DNA of 64,000 nt from assembly GCF_007830515.1 (NCBI RefSeq), contig NZ_VLKT01000023.1:51019-115018 (forward strand), given 5' to 3'. Origin of the DNA: Mesorhizobium tianshanense (lineage in GTDB: Bacteria > Pseudomonadota > Alphaproteobacteria > Rhizobiales > Rhizobiaceae). The translations under genes were made by a program, and so were the position numbers. The notes under the pieces were generated by a model, which saw only the letters and a program-made list of their open reading frames with translations, was not told the DNA's origin and did not search any database. Positions 34,236 through 41,470 of this stretch are shown here, one piece after another (position 1 is the first letter of the stretch; each line of letters begins with the position of its first letter).

Positions 34236-35828
34236 TCAGCCTCTAGGGAATGCTGCGGTCGGCACAGGGATCGAGCCATCGGTGTCGTAGCGGCAGGCGC
34301 CCTTGGTGATTCGGATTTCGTCCAGGGAACCATTGAGATTGCCGGTCGCGCCGAAGGCGCGGCCGATCTCCAATGCGCCTGTGGAATTGAACATCGAGGA
34401 GGTTGCCGGCGTGGCGCTGCCGTCCAGCGCGCCATTGACCCACTGCCTGATCTTTCCGGCGCTATTTTTCGTCACAGCAATATAGTTCCAGGCGTTGAGG
34501 TTGAGGTTGTTGGAGTTGCCCACCAGGACGCTGTTCCCGACGGTCCCGTCGAAGGAATGGCGGAACCCCATTTTTGACGAGCTGTACGTAAAATAAAAGC
34601 CCACGTTGCTCGTGCTGGGTGCCTGGCCGATGACGCGCATGTTCGAGCCGGTGACGACCGGATAGAAGAAAAACTCAATGGTGTAGAGGTCGGAATTGGC
34701 GTCCGAAAGATCCCAATCTGTACTGTCGGCGATCGACAGGTAGTCGCCTGTCCCATCGAAGAGGCATGACGACGATCCGAACTTCGCAAGGGCAGTGTCG
34801 ATTTGAGCATTGCCGTTGAAGGCGACCGAATGCGCGGATGGACTTTCGTCCGTGGTGCTGGTCGCGCCATCGGAGCCCTCGAAGTCGAGCAGCAGAACAA
34901 CGTTTGCGAAATGCGGATCTGCGGCCACCACCACCTCAATGCTGAAAGACGCCAGATCATCGGTCCCGCCTATGTCATCAGTTACCCGAATGACGATCCC
35001 CGACGACGTTCCAAGCGTCGTTGGGGATCCAGAAACCACGCCCGTCGAAGAATCGAGCGATATCCCTGCCGGCAGCGAGCCGCTATGAACGGTGAAAGTG
35101 TAGGGAAGCACGCCACCGACCGCCGAGACCGTGAAATCGTCGTAGGCAAAATCCTTCACAGCGATCAGAATAGGCGTGCCGGAGATTGCCAGGACGCTAG
35201 GTGGCGGAAGAAGCTCTGGCTTGGGGACGTGCTGTTCCACCAAAGTGAACGGCCCAGCCGACGCGAAGGCGTTCGATGTGCCAGGACCGATCGGAAGCGT
35301 GAGCAAGTTCTGGTCGGCTTCGTATCTGACCGGAATCAGAAAATCGCAAGTGACAGTGACCGCTTGACCGGCTGTCGGCGCGCTCGTGAAAGCGATCCAA
35401 CCATCCTCCGTGTTGAAATCGACAGTTTCGACCTGTGTGACGCCTGCAACCTTAACAACAAGATTGGAAACAATGGCCAGCGGTCGACGGTATGGCCGAT
35501 CCGCGTCGGCATACGTCTTGGCAATTTGAAATTCTGTCGTGGTCCCATCACCAGTGCCGATGTTTTCGTCGGTCAGCGTGTTGTCGAGTGGGTCGCGGAG
35601 CGGGAATGCATTCGCAGAACCGCGCCGCCCCAACACATGTGCCATGAACGAACGGATTTCGGCCAGCGGGCGATTGTTCAGGGAAACATCGTAGCGCCAC
35701 AGCGCAACTTGCCAGTCCTGATTGCGGTCCTCATAGCCGCCCATGAGTGGGATGACGGTCGTTTGAAAGACCGGCCCCATCTTCATGTCGAGCGCGAACT
35801 TGTTATTGATGGCGACAGTATCGACCAT
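34236..35828 (-). CDS. DUF2460 phage tail protein fused to Ig-like and LamG domains
   Basis: A 530-aa protein with three parts. Residues ~18-195: DUF2460-type tail domain (GPVFQTTVIPLMGGYEDRNQ, LAEIRSFMAHVLGRRGSANAFPLRDPLDN). Residues ~225-300: a putative-Ig/cadherin-like repeat (LPYTFTVHSGSLPAGISLDS then GVVSGSP). Residues ~315-530: a LamG/concanavalin-like fold (FLFDGTGDYL-type LFDGTGDYLSI, SLDEIRITKG). DUF2460 proteins belong to siphophage/GTA distal tails; the LamG end suggests a receptor-binding tip. No other tail gene is nearby. Good GAGG site before ATG 35828. Confidence 0.82.
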   Translation of the reverse strand: MVDTVAINNKFALDMKMGPVFQTTVIPLMGGYEDRNQDWQVALWRYDVSLNNRPLAEIRSFMAHVLGRRGSANAFPLRDPLDNTLTDENIGTGDGTTTEFQIAKTYADADRPYRRPLAIVSNLVVKVAGVTQVETVDFNTEDGWIAFTSAPTAGQAVTVTCDFLIPVRYEADQNLLTLPIGPGTSNAFASAGPFTLVEQHVPKPELLPPPSVLAISGTPILIAVKDFAYDDFTVSAVGGVLPYTFTVHSGSLPAGISLDSSTGVVSGSPTTLGTSSGIVIRVTDDIGGTDDLASFSIEVVVAADPHFANVVLLLDFEGSDGATSTTDESPSAHSVAFNGNAQIDTALAKFGSSSCLFDGTGDYLSIADSTDWDLSDANSDLYTIEFFFYPVVTGSNMRVIGQAPSTSNVGFYFTYSSSKMGFRHSFDGTVGNSVLVGNSNNLNLNAWNYIAVTKNSAGKIRQWVNGALDGSATPATSSMFNSTGALEIGRAFGATGNLNGSLDEIRITKGACRYDTDGSIPVPTAAFPRG

Positions 35829-36209
35829 TTAAGACCTCGCCGATTGCAATAGGAGTTCCGCCTGGCGTTGGGCAAGGCAGTGCGTTCGCGCCGCGGCGCG
35901 TTGGGTGGGTTTGGTCATATGGGGGGATCCTATGAAAAGGCCGCAAGGAATGCGGTGCGCCATTATGCCAGCAATGCTGACATAATTGCTTCACAGATTG
36001 TTGTTGTGAAGAAAAAGGCTATCTGTTTACTTGCTAATCAAGTTCCGCATAGAAAAGAGGCAGGCGATGATTCGTCGCCCGCCTCTGTCTTTAAGCGTAC
36101 TCGCGGTAAATGTGGCGCCGAGTGGACGAACAAGACCGCGAGTCCGCTCCCTAGCAGGTCGGTAACTAGCGTCCTGAGGCTTTATTTGCAAGCCACAGGA
36201 GCTACGACC
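35829..36209. other. Non-coding gap with two hairpins
   Basis: No convincing gene. It holds a CTTCACA/TGTGAAG dyad (35989-36011) and a strong hairpin at 36057-36085. It separates the leftward tail gene from the rightward leader/DUF3892 unit. Confidence 0.5.
36057..36085. terminator. Bidirectional terminator-like hairpin
   Basis: GAGGCAGGCGA pairs with TCGCCCGCCTC (one mismatch). A TGTCTTT tract follows on the + strand and a CTTTTC tract on the - strand. It could insulate the DUF3892 unit. Confidence 0.6.
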
Positions 36210-36305
36210 ATGGATAAACATCCTCCCAAGGTGCCAGATGCGAATGCTCCACTTCGCTCGAAAGGAGCATTCTATGTCAGACGTTCAGGTGACTTGTATC
36301 AATAA
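36210..36305 (+). CDS. 31-codon leader ORF overlapping the DUF3892 start
   Basis: ATG at 36210 with AGGAG eight bases upstream; product begins MDKHPPKVPDANAPLRSKGA. It runs through the hairpin that hides the DUF3892 ribosome-binding site and ends 32 bp inside that gene. Size and position suggest a regulatory leader peptide. Confidence 0.5.
   Translation: MDKHPPKVPDANAPLRSKGAFYVRRSGDLYQ
36243..36271 (+). promoter_or_regulatory. Hairpin sequestering the DUF3892 ribosome-binding site
   Basis: AATGCTCC (36243-36250) pairs perfectly with GGAGCATT (36264-36271) around a 13-nt loop. The GGAG at 36264-36267 is the Shine-Dalgarno site of the ATG at 36274. The folded form would block initiation; a ribosome on the leader ORF would open it. 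Confidence 0.65.
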
Positions 36306-36540
36306 ACTGCCTCGGCAGAACACCCATGAAGGTATTACCCACCTCGGGAATTCGACCGGGAAATGGACTAGAGCTCAAGTCATCCAATGGATAGAAGAAA
36401 AGACAAATACCTTCTACACATCGGTCGGCGGCAAGCGCGCCAATATCGGTGTGGTCATAGGACAGAACGGTAAGTACGTCCGCACCTACGCCGACGGCCA
36501 GTGGAGTGATAATTTGCTCGCACTCCCCGAGTGCGCGTGA
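36274..36540 (+). CDS. DUF3892 family protein
   Basis: 88 aa: MSDVQVTCINKLPRQNTHEG, ITHLGN, then YVRTYADGQWSDNLLALPEC. This is the DUF3892 pattern (V-x-C-I-N-K, H-E-x-I-T-x-L-G, Y-x-x-T-x-A-D-G, N-L-L-x-L-P-E-C). Family function is unknown; members are widespread in accessory DNA. It is followed by a strong terminator and preceded by the leader ORF and hairpin. Confidence 0.85.
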   Translation: MSDVQVTCINKLPRQNTHEGITHLGNSTGKWTRAQVIQWIEEKTNTFYTSVGGKRANIGVVIGQNGKYVRTYADGQWSDNLLALPECA

Positions 36541-36553
36541 GTTAACTGACATC

Positions 36554-36589
36554 GGTCGCCGCCGGCTTAATTGCTGGCGGCGACCTTTT
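36554..36589 (+). terminator. Strong terminator after the DUF3892 gene
   Basis: A 13-bp stem GGTCGCCGCCGGC/GCTGGCGGCGACC (one wobble) around TTAATT, followed by TTTTC. It closes the leader-DUF3892 unit. Confidence 0.88.
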
Positions 36590-36644
36590 CATCGGACTTT
36601 CCGCTTTGCAAAAAATGGCGCGGCAATCGACAGCGAAAGGACAA

Positions 36645-36851
36645 ATGATGGCCGTTCGGACTATCGGCATGGACGAACTAGATGGGTTCCAGCTTGACGA
36701 AGCTGGCCAGCTATATTGGCGAGGTCAGGCTGTCGTATTACGCCAGCGCATTACCTTAGGAACATGGGAGTTGGCCGTCGCCGCGGTTGCGTCTGCTGCA
36801 GCTGCAGTTGGTGCGATATTCCCAATAGGCGTCTATTTCCATTGGTACTGA
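36645..36851 (+). CDS. Small single-span membrane protein
   Basis: 68 aa from ATG 36645 (or the adjacent ATG 36648) with AAAGGA upstream. MAVRTIGMDELDGFQLDEAG then QLYWRGQAVVLRQRITLGTW form a short cytoplasmic part. A C-terminal helix (LAVAAVASAAAAVGAIFPIG) anchors it. Resembles small conserved rhizobial membrane proteins with an 'MDELD' start; function unknown. Confidence 0.65.
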   Translation: MMAVRTIGMDELDGFQLDEAGQLYWRGQAVVLRQRITLGTWELAVAAVASAAAAVGAIFPIGVYFHWY

Positions 36852-36853
36852 CG

Positions 36854-37070
36854 CTACCTGAAATACTTCGCCGCAGGATCGTCCTCCGCTGGCGCCTGCC
36901 ACCCAACCTTTGAGAACTCTGCTGGCGTGGCGCCGAGTGATTGCAGGCAAAGCCGCAAGAAGGTTCATGCCCGACACGCCGAAAAGAACCTCGCGAAAGC
37001 GGCCGCACAAGTAAGCGGTGATCCCCACGATTGCGCGGTGGCTGGAGTTAAGCCACATGGTCGCGGCCAT
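36854..37070 (-). pseudogene. Frameshifted small gene
   Basis: A frame starting MAATMWLNSSHRAIVGITAY at 37070, with GAGGG upstream, reads well until about 36960. Coding character then switches frame to LCLQSLGATPAEFSKVGWQA and PAEDDPAAKYFR with a stop at 36854. One missing base near 36955-36965 would join them. Unrecognised family. Confidence 0.5.
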
Positions 37071-37187
37071 GGCACCCTCTGCCCTCGCGTGCGGGTTGCG
37101 TGATCGCGGAAGTTGCAATTCCAGATCTGGCGGGGCAGTTTTCCGGCACGCGCCCTGTCATTGAACCCGACGAGCGCGCACGAAAGA

Positions 37188-37223
37188 GGGTCGGCGTTCG
37201 TCGCGCCGGCCCTTTTCTTTCTT
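37188..37223 (+). terminator. Rightward terminator at a convergent junction
   Basis: GGGTCGGCG/CGCCGGCCC makes a 9-bp stem (one wobble) followed by TTTTCTTTCTT. It sits where the rightward small genes meet the leftward phage-gene operon. Confidence 0.8.
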
Positions 37224-37515
37224 ACGTCTTACCGGCACGCCGTTTCCGCTTACCAGGCGGCCCGAATTCCCGTTCCGCCCAGATCGGGCGCTCCGGAGGG
37301 CGAAAGCCGACATGGAATTCTGCCATGAAATCTAGAATGTCTTCTCCGATGCGATGCCAGGTCGCCTCAGCCAGGGGGCGCGGCACTTCGTGGCGATCCT
37401 CGACAATGCCTGCATCGACCAGATCGCTGAAAAAATCGTAGCCGCTCATCATCATCATTAGCCAAGCCTCGGCCTCATCGGGGCGAGCCTTGGCCTTCCT
37501 GCGTCGTACTGGCAT
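37222..37515 (-). CDS. Hypothetical phage-type protein
   Basis: 97 aa starting MPVRRRKAKARPDEAEAWLM after GGGAG. It contains HRIGEDILDFMAEFHVGFRPP and a basic C-terminus. Last gene of the small-terminase operon. Not recognised. Confidence 0.65.
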   Translation of the reverse strand: MPVRRRKAKARPDEAEAWLMMMMSGYDFFSDLVDAGIVEDRHEVPRPLAEATWHRIGEDILDFMAEFHVGFRPPERPIWAEREFGPPGKRKRRAGKT

Positions 37516-37526
37516 TGTATCGCTCC

Positions 37527-37715
37527 CTACGGCTGACTGCTGCACCACGCCAACAGCGGGTCATAGCCGGCTGCATGGCACTCCCTTTCCATTCGCTCTA
37601 ACTCGTCTCGCTCGGCCGAGGTCAGATCTTGCCGCTGCCACAGGTCCCAAACCCTGCGCAGGGCCGCAACCGGCATGCCGTCGCGGCGTCGGTCTGTTCG
37701 CCTTCTAACCGGCAT
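37527..37715 (-). CDS. Small hypothetical protein after small terminase
   Basis: 62 aa, MPVRRRTDRRRDGMPVAALR then helical WDLWQRQDLTSAERDELERM. Its ATG overlaps the small-terminase stop (TGATG). The N-terminus MPVRRR is shared with the next gene, which may reflect a short duplication. Confidence 0.65.
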   Translation of the reverse strand: MPVRRRTDRRRDGMPVAALRRVWDLWQRQDLTSAERDELERMERECHAAGYDPLLAWCSSQP

Positions 37716-38056
37716 CAGCGCCGCCTGCCGTAGTCAGCGGTTCTAGCTGTCCGCGGCGCCTCGGGTGCGCTGTCGCCGTCGAGTGCTAACTCTCGAATGA
37801 GCCTGGCGAAGGAAATCCTGGCGTTCTGCAGAATTCCGACCTCTGGTCTTTCCTTCGGCTGGCCGAAGCGGTCAGTGAACGTCTGGCCGTCTTTGTCGAG
37901 CACCTCACGCGCGGTCTGTGCTTGATCCCAAGCCTCGGCCGCAAGCGTCAGAAGACGGATATGGTGGCCGTCCAATTCAAAGTCGGAAATGACCGTTTTG
38001 AACCACTTTTTGGTGGCAGGACGCAGATGTGCAGGAGGTTTTTGCACCTCATTCAT
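37715..38056 (-). CDS. P27-family phage terminase small subunit
   Basis: 113 aa, MNEVQKPPAHLRPATKKWFK, ending with AAEAWDQAQTAREVLDKDGQ and PEVGILQNARISFARLIREL. This is the P27 (TIGR01558) small terminase pattern, which recognises pac/cos DNA. The partner large subunit is missing anywhere in the element. A lone TerS that redirects a helper packaging motor is a hallmark of phage satellites; loss of TerL is the alternative. Confidence 0.82.
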   Translation of the reverse strand: MNEVQKPPAHLRPATKKWFKTVISDFELDGHHIRLLTLAAEAWDQAQTAREVLDKDGQTFTDRFGQPKERPEVGILQNARISFARLIRELALDGDSAPEAPRTARTADYGRRR

Positions 38057-38208
38057 TGGTTAATCTCACTGTTTGAAGGGCCGGAATCCTTATGGCGAAA
38101 GGATCGCGCCGAATATTTTCTCAACCGGGGCAGCACGCATATGCTCAATTGGATGCGGCCGGTGTGTGGAGTCGACGGCGCCGAGGACCGAATCGCCCCC
38201 CCCTGGCC

Positions 38209-38727
38209 TCACCTGATGCCACGCGCTCGATGTGCTGCTTCACGGCGCCTGATGCGCTCCGCTGCTGCCGTCGCGTTGGTGGAGGCACGGGATAGCGAAG
38301 CAGATGTCTCGGGGTATGCTGGCATGGGGGTCAACGTGACTTCCCAGAGTGTAGCCTCCTCAACGATACGCAATGGCAACTGCTCATAGTCGCCTTCGTC
38401 CCACGTCTCTCGAGTCACAGTGAAGCCGAAGCTGCAGCCTTTAACGTCCTGACGACCCACCGTCCCGATCGCCGTAAGGCCGTCAGGGGTGGTTTCGTCG
38501 GGGTTAAGCCCGAACCATAAACCAATGCGATCAGAACGCAGATCCAGCGTGCCGGCTGCTGTGCGACCAAGCGGTCGATCATAGTTGTGATTCCAGAGTG
38601 CCAGGACGTCAGGCCGCTCGCGAAGGCTCCTGTCAAAAGCGGACGGCGCGATCTTCTCGCGGAACAAATTGCCGATGGTCGTTTCCGAGTTAAACATCAC
38701 GCAGTAGCCGGAAATAAGATCAGCCAT
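38209..38727 (-). CDS. HK97-family prohead protease
   Basis: 172 aa, a capsid-maturation serine protease of the S78 type. Catalytic His is in ALWNHNYDRPLGR (His47) and Ser in DVKGCSFGFTV (Ser99). Later ALWEVTLTPMPAYPETSASL-type motif (TLWEVTLTPMPAYPETS) is conserved. The usual downstream capsid gene is absent: the 150 bp after the stop lead straight to the small terminase. ATG 38727 fits the family start. Confidence 0.85.
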   Translation of the reverse strand: MADLISGYCVMFNSETTIGNLFREKIAPSAFDRSLRERPDVLALWNHNYDRPLGRTAAGTLDLRSDRIGLWFGLNPDETTPDGLTAIGTVGRQDVKGCSFGFTVTRETWDEGDYEQLPLRIVEEATLWEVTLTPMPAYPETSASLSRASTNATAAAERIRRREAAHRARGIR

Positions 38728-38908
38728 TCCGCTTTGCCCGCCGCTCCATCTTCGCCAACTGGATGCGCTTGGCAATTAGCGCCGCGCTCTCATCGTTGCC
38801 CGCGTGCTGCGAGGCGCCAGGCAAACGAACCATGCGGCGGATTGGACGTCGCTTGCCCCCTTCAGTCGCATGCTCAACCCGGATTTCATTCAGGCGCTCA
38901 CTGTGCAT
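38720..38908 (-). CDS. Small hypothetical phage-type protein
   Basis: 62 aa from ATG 38908 with AAGGG upstream. Basic, with GGKRRPIRRMVRLPGASQH. It overlaps the protease gene by 8 bp and the gene before it by 11 bp, so it belongs to the same operon. Unrecognised. Confidence 0.55.
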   Translation of the reverse strand: MHSERLNEIRVEHATEGGKRRPIRRMVRLPGASQHAGNDESAALIAKRIQLAKMERRAKRNG

Positions 38909-39433
38909 GGCCGGCATCCCTTACATCCTTGATGTACGTTGCGACCCGACGCTGTGCGTCACGATGGTCGCCCATGAAGAACGGGCGGATTGGCCCGAGC
39001 GACGCCCAAGAGACACCTTCTGCTTCGATGGCCAGGATTAGCTCGTTGAGTTCGCCATGCGCCACGTCGGCCGCCTGCAGGGCAGCAACGAGGGCTGCAA
39101 CACGCTTGGCAACCTCCGGCCGTACTGCATCGCAAACGGCCTTGTTGGACTTGGTTTCTAGCGCCAGGCGGCGTTTTTGAATCTCTGCCAGGGCGGTCTC
39201 GCCGACGGCAATGCGATGCCGTGCATCTGCGATGGCCTTGCGCTTCGATGATTTCGAAGAGGGACTGTCGCCGAGCAACGCAGCCACGTCAGGGTGAACC
39301 TCGGCAGACCGCCTAACTCAGGCAGCGATTCAGCCTGCGTCGGCACGCGATAGTCAGGGGCTTTTGGCGTGACGCGCGGTGGGCGAACATCGGCGGCGAC
39401 CGGCTTTGGTGCGCGGGGGAAGATGTGGGCCAT
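38898..39433 (-). pseudogene. Frameshifted coiled-coil phage gene
   Basis: The start MAHIFPRAPKPVAADVRPPR at 39433 (GAGGAG upstream, TAATG overlap with the previous stop) reads in frame to ESLPELGGLP near 39305. The natural continuation EVHPDVAALLGDSPSS is in the -1 frame and then runs as a helical protein to 38898 (ARHRIAVGETALAEIQKRRL). One base appears lost near 39302. No canonical slippery heptamer is visible, so a disabling deletion or a sequencing error is likelier than programmed frameshifting. Confidence 0.65.
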
Positions 39434-39969
39434 TAGTGGCTCCTCTCGAAGAGATATTGAATGCAGTCGACAAAAGCGCTGCCGTTGATGGTTGTGCTCT
39501 TGCGGTGGCCGTTGGCCTGCCAATTCGTGGCCAGGGCGCCTGGCGCGACGAAGCGTTTAATCTGACCGCTTGTAGCGTCGGTGATTGCGACCTCGGGCCA
39601 GTTAGCTACGACCTCGATCCGATCGCGACGCAAAAGATCGGCGTTACCGTGAATGGCGATATCAGCCATGATGTCGAGCTCACGGCCGGCCGTGTCGATG
39701 CTTGCCGGAGCATCGGTCAAATCGGCGCCGCCTGGCGTGAGAGCACGATAACGCTCAACAGCGTCTGGCGCCTCGTGCAAAGCAGTGTCAGCGGCAAGCG
39801 CGATAATGAGCGAAACGACATCATGCGCGTCTAGTTCAGGTGCGATGCCGGGCGCTCCGAGTGGCAATGCGCCCCGCTCCTGAAGACGGCGGGAAACGGT
39901 AATGCTGCGAGATTTTGGAAATCCAATGTGCCGCTCGATTGCGGATAGGCAGTCTCTAAGGGTGGCCAT
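39433..39969 (-). CDS. Hypothetical phage-type protein
   Basis: 178 aa from ATG 39969 (AAAGGA upstream). N-terminal half may be DNA-binding (CLSAIERHIGFPKSRSITVS then RRLQERGALPLG). C-terminal half is mixed (IEVVANWPEVAITDATSGQI). It overlaps the next gene by one base (TAATG). Family not recognised. Confidence 0.6.
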   Translation of the reverse strand: MATLRDCLSAIERHIGFPKSRSITVSRRLQERGALPLGAPGIAPELDAHDVVSLIIALAADTALHEAPDAVERYRALTPGGADLTDAPASIDTAGRELDIMADIAIHGNADLLRRDRIEVVANWPEVAITDATSGQIKRFVAPGALATNWQANGHRKSTTINGSAFVDCIQYLFERSH

Positions 39970-40236
39970 GCATGGCGATCCTTTCATCGTTTGAAATTGC
40001 GTATGTGATGGGCAAAAAAACACCGCCGCAGCAGACGGGGCTGGACGGTGTAGGCGCACGCAGTTTGGCGAAAACGTGCGCGATTGGTCCCGCCTGCGCT
40101 ACTGACGCAATGACGGGCGCCGGCGCGCTGGCGACGCAAGACCGGCGAAGCGCCGACCTGGGGGACGGCGCGAACTGTTTAGGGTAGTTTCCTACCCCTC
40201 ATAGTATATCGGATTGAAATGCAAAAAGGGGACACG
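39970..40236. other. Non-coding gap with hairpin
   Basis: No gene seen. A GGGTAG/CTACCC hairpin with a TTTC loop lies at 40182-40197, just downstream of the 319-aa gene, and AT-rich sequence follows. Confidence 0.4.
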
Positions 40237-41196
40237 CTAGGCAGCTTTTCTGTACCCGTTATCATTCCCAGCTAGAATTGCGTCGAGCTTCTCGCAAGCG
40301 TCTACAACGAGTTTCTTGCCATGACGTTCTGCGTTCTTTCCTTGCCTGCCGAACGCGATGCCGATCTCCTTGAAGTTCGCAGCCTCAAGCGCCTTGTCAA
40401 GCACGCTGGCCGTGTCCTTGCCGACCAGCTTGCGGATGTCTGCCGCCCATTCGCGATCGATGATAGGATCAGGGCAAGGCAAAGAGCCGGGGTTATGATT
40501 ACCCACGCCGACCGTTGCCTCTGTCTCTGGCGGCTCGCCCTTTGCGCCTCTGAACGCGTCGGAAGGCCGCCGCCATGTCTTGCCCTGCCGATACCGGACA
40601 AGCGCGCCGGTGGGCATAGGGACTTCGCCGCTCACCGGTTTGTCGAACTTCAGAACAGTGCACCTCTCGACCTGATCTCCGTTGCTGAATTCAAGCCCAC
40701 GAATGCGCTTTACAATACGGTAGGTGCGGCGCGGTGCCCTTTCCCCAGATGTCTCGCTCGCCACGTGTGTCAGGCCTGTCGCAGTGCCCCATTCGACGTC
40801 GCCTCCGACAGCAACGCCATGGTGATATTCGACGTCCTTCTTCTTCCAGACTTTCGGCTCGAACTCGCGCTGAAGCTCATTGATCGACGGTCTGATCTCC
40901 TCGACGCAATCTAGAAGCTGCGGCGAAGGCTCGTCGTGCTCGTCAAAATTATTGTCATTGTCGGCATGCAGATCGTAGCGCAACCAACTTGTTGAAAGCG
41001 GATCGTCTGGCTCAGTGGCGCGCTTCCAGGCCATAAGGCTTTTCAGCTTCCCTGAAAGCTTGTCGTGCCGCGGCCGCGTTGTCTTCGCCTCCCTTGGCAG
41101 TATCTTGCCGTCGTGCTTCGGTGCGTTGGCCGCCCAAAGGGCATAGGCCTTGCGGTACGTGGACGGAGTCCATGTGTCGTCGGTAGTGAATGCCAT
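40237..41196 (-). CDS. Hypothetical protein downstream of the iteron cluster
   Basis: A 319-aa protein with high Lys/Arg and Asp/Glu content; sections such as YRKAYALWAANAPKHDGKIL, TYRIVKRIRGLEFSNGDQVE and GRQGKNAERHGKKLVVDACE. No domain recognised. Position between the iterons and the packaging genes would suit a replication accessory or late regulator (inference). Confidence 0.7.
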   Translation of the reverse strand: MAFTTDDTWTPSTYRKAYALWAANAPKHDGKILPREAKTTRPRHDKLSGKLKSLMAWKRATEPDDPLSTSWLRYDLHADNDNNFDEHDEPSPQLLDCVEEIRPSINELQREFEPKVWKKKDVEYHHGVAVGGDVEWGTATGLTHVASETSGERAPRRTYRIVKRIRGLEFSNGDQVERCTVLKFDKPVSGEVPMPTGALVRYRQGKTWRRPSDAFRGAKGEPPETEATVGVGNHNPGSLPCPDPIIDREWAADIRKLVGKDTASVLDKALEAANFKEIGIAFGRQGKNAERHGKKLVVDACEKLDAILAGNDNGYRKAA

Positions 41197-41264
41197 GTTG
41201 TGAAGTTCCCCAGGTTTTTGAGAGCGGCCCGCCAGGGCCGCAGTCCACTATCTAGCGTCCAAGA

Positions 41265-41470
41265 TGGTCGCTAACACTAAATGTATTGTTTTAACGCGAA
41301 AAACTCTAGCGCGAGCGCTAGGCAGTCGGAACATCTTCATCTTTCAACGGAACATCAGACGGAACACCGGAACACCCTAAAGGGTGTGTTCCGTTCCGTT
41401 CCGCCTGTGTAGATTCCAAATTATCAAACGGAACACGGAACGGTGGCGGAACATGTTCCGTCTGTTCCGT
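41265..41470. other. Iteron cluster: candidate replication origin
   Basis: Nine exact CGGAACA/TGTTCCG heptamers in 143 bp. Direct copies start at 41327, 41348, 41360, 41368, 41429 and 41447; inverted copies at 41387, 41454 and 41463. Extra partial copies are at 41394-41403 and 41436. CGGAACATGTTCCG (41447-41460) and GGAACACCCTAAAGGGTGT are dyads. An AT-rich stretch (41270-41304) and the palindrome CTAGCGCGAGCGCTAG (41306-41321) lie alongside. It begins inside the 3' end of the helicase gene, as iteron origins of P4/PICI-like elements often neighbour their initiator. Confidence 0.65.

Noticed and set aside
39290..39310. Programmed ribosomal frameshift
   Set aside because: No X-XXY-YYZ slippery sequence and no evident downstream structure; mutation or sequencing error is simpler.
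41327..41469. CRISPR array
   Set aside because: Repeats are 7 bp, in both orientations, with irregular short spacing and no Cas genes; iterons fit better.
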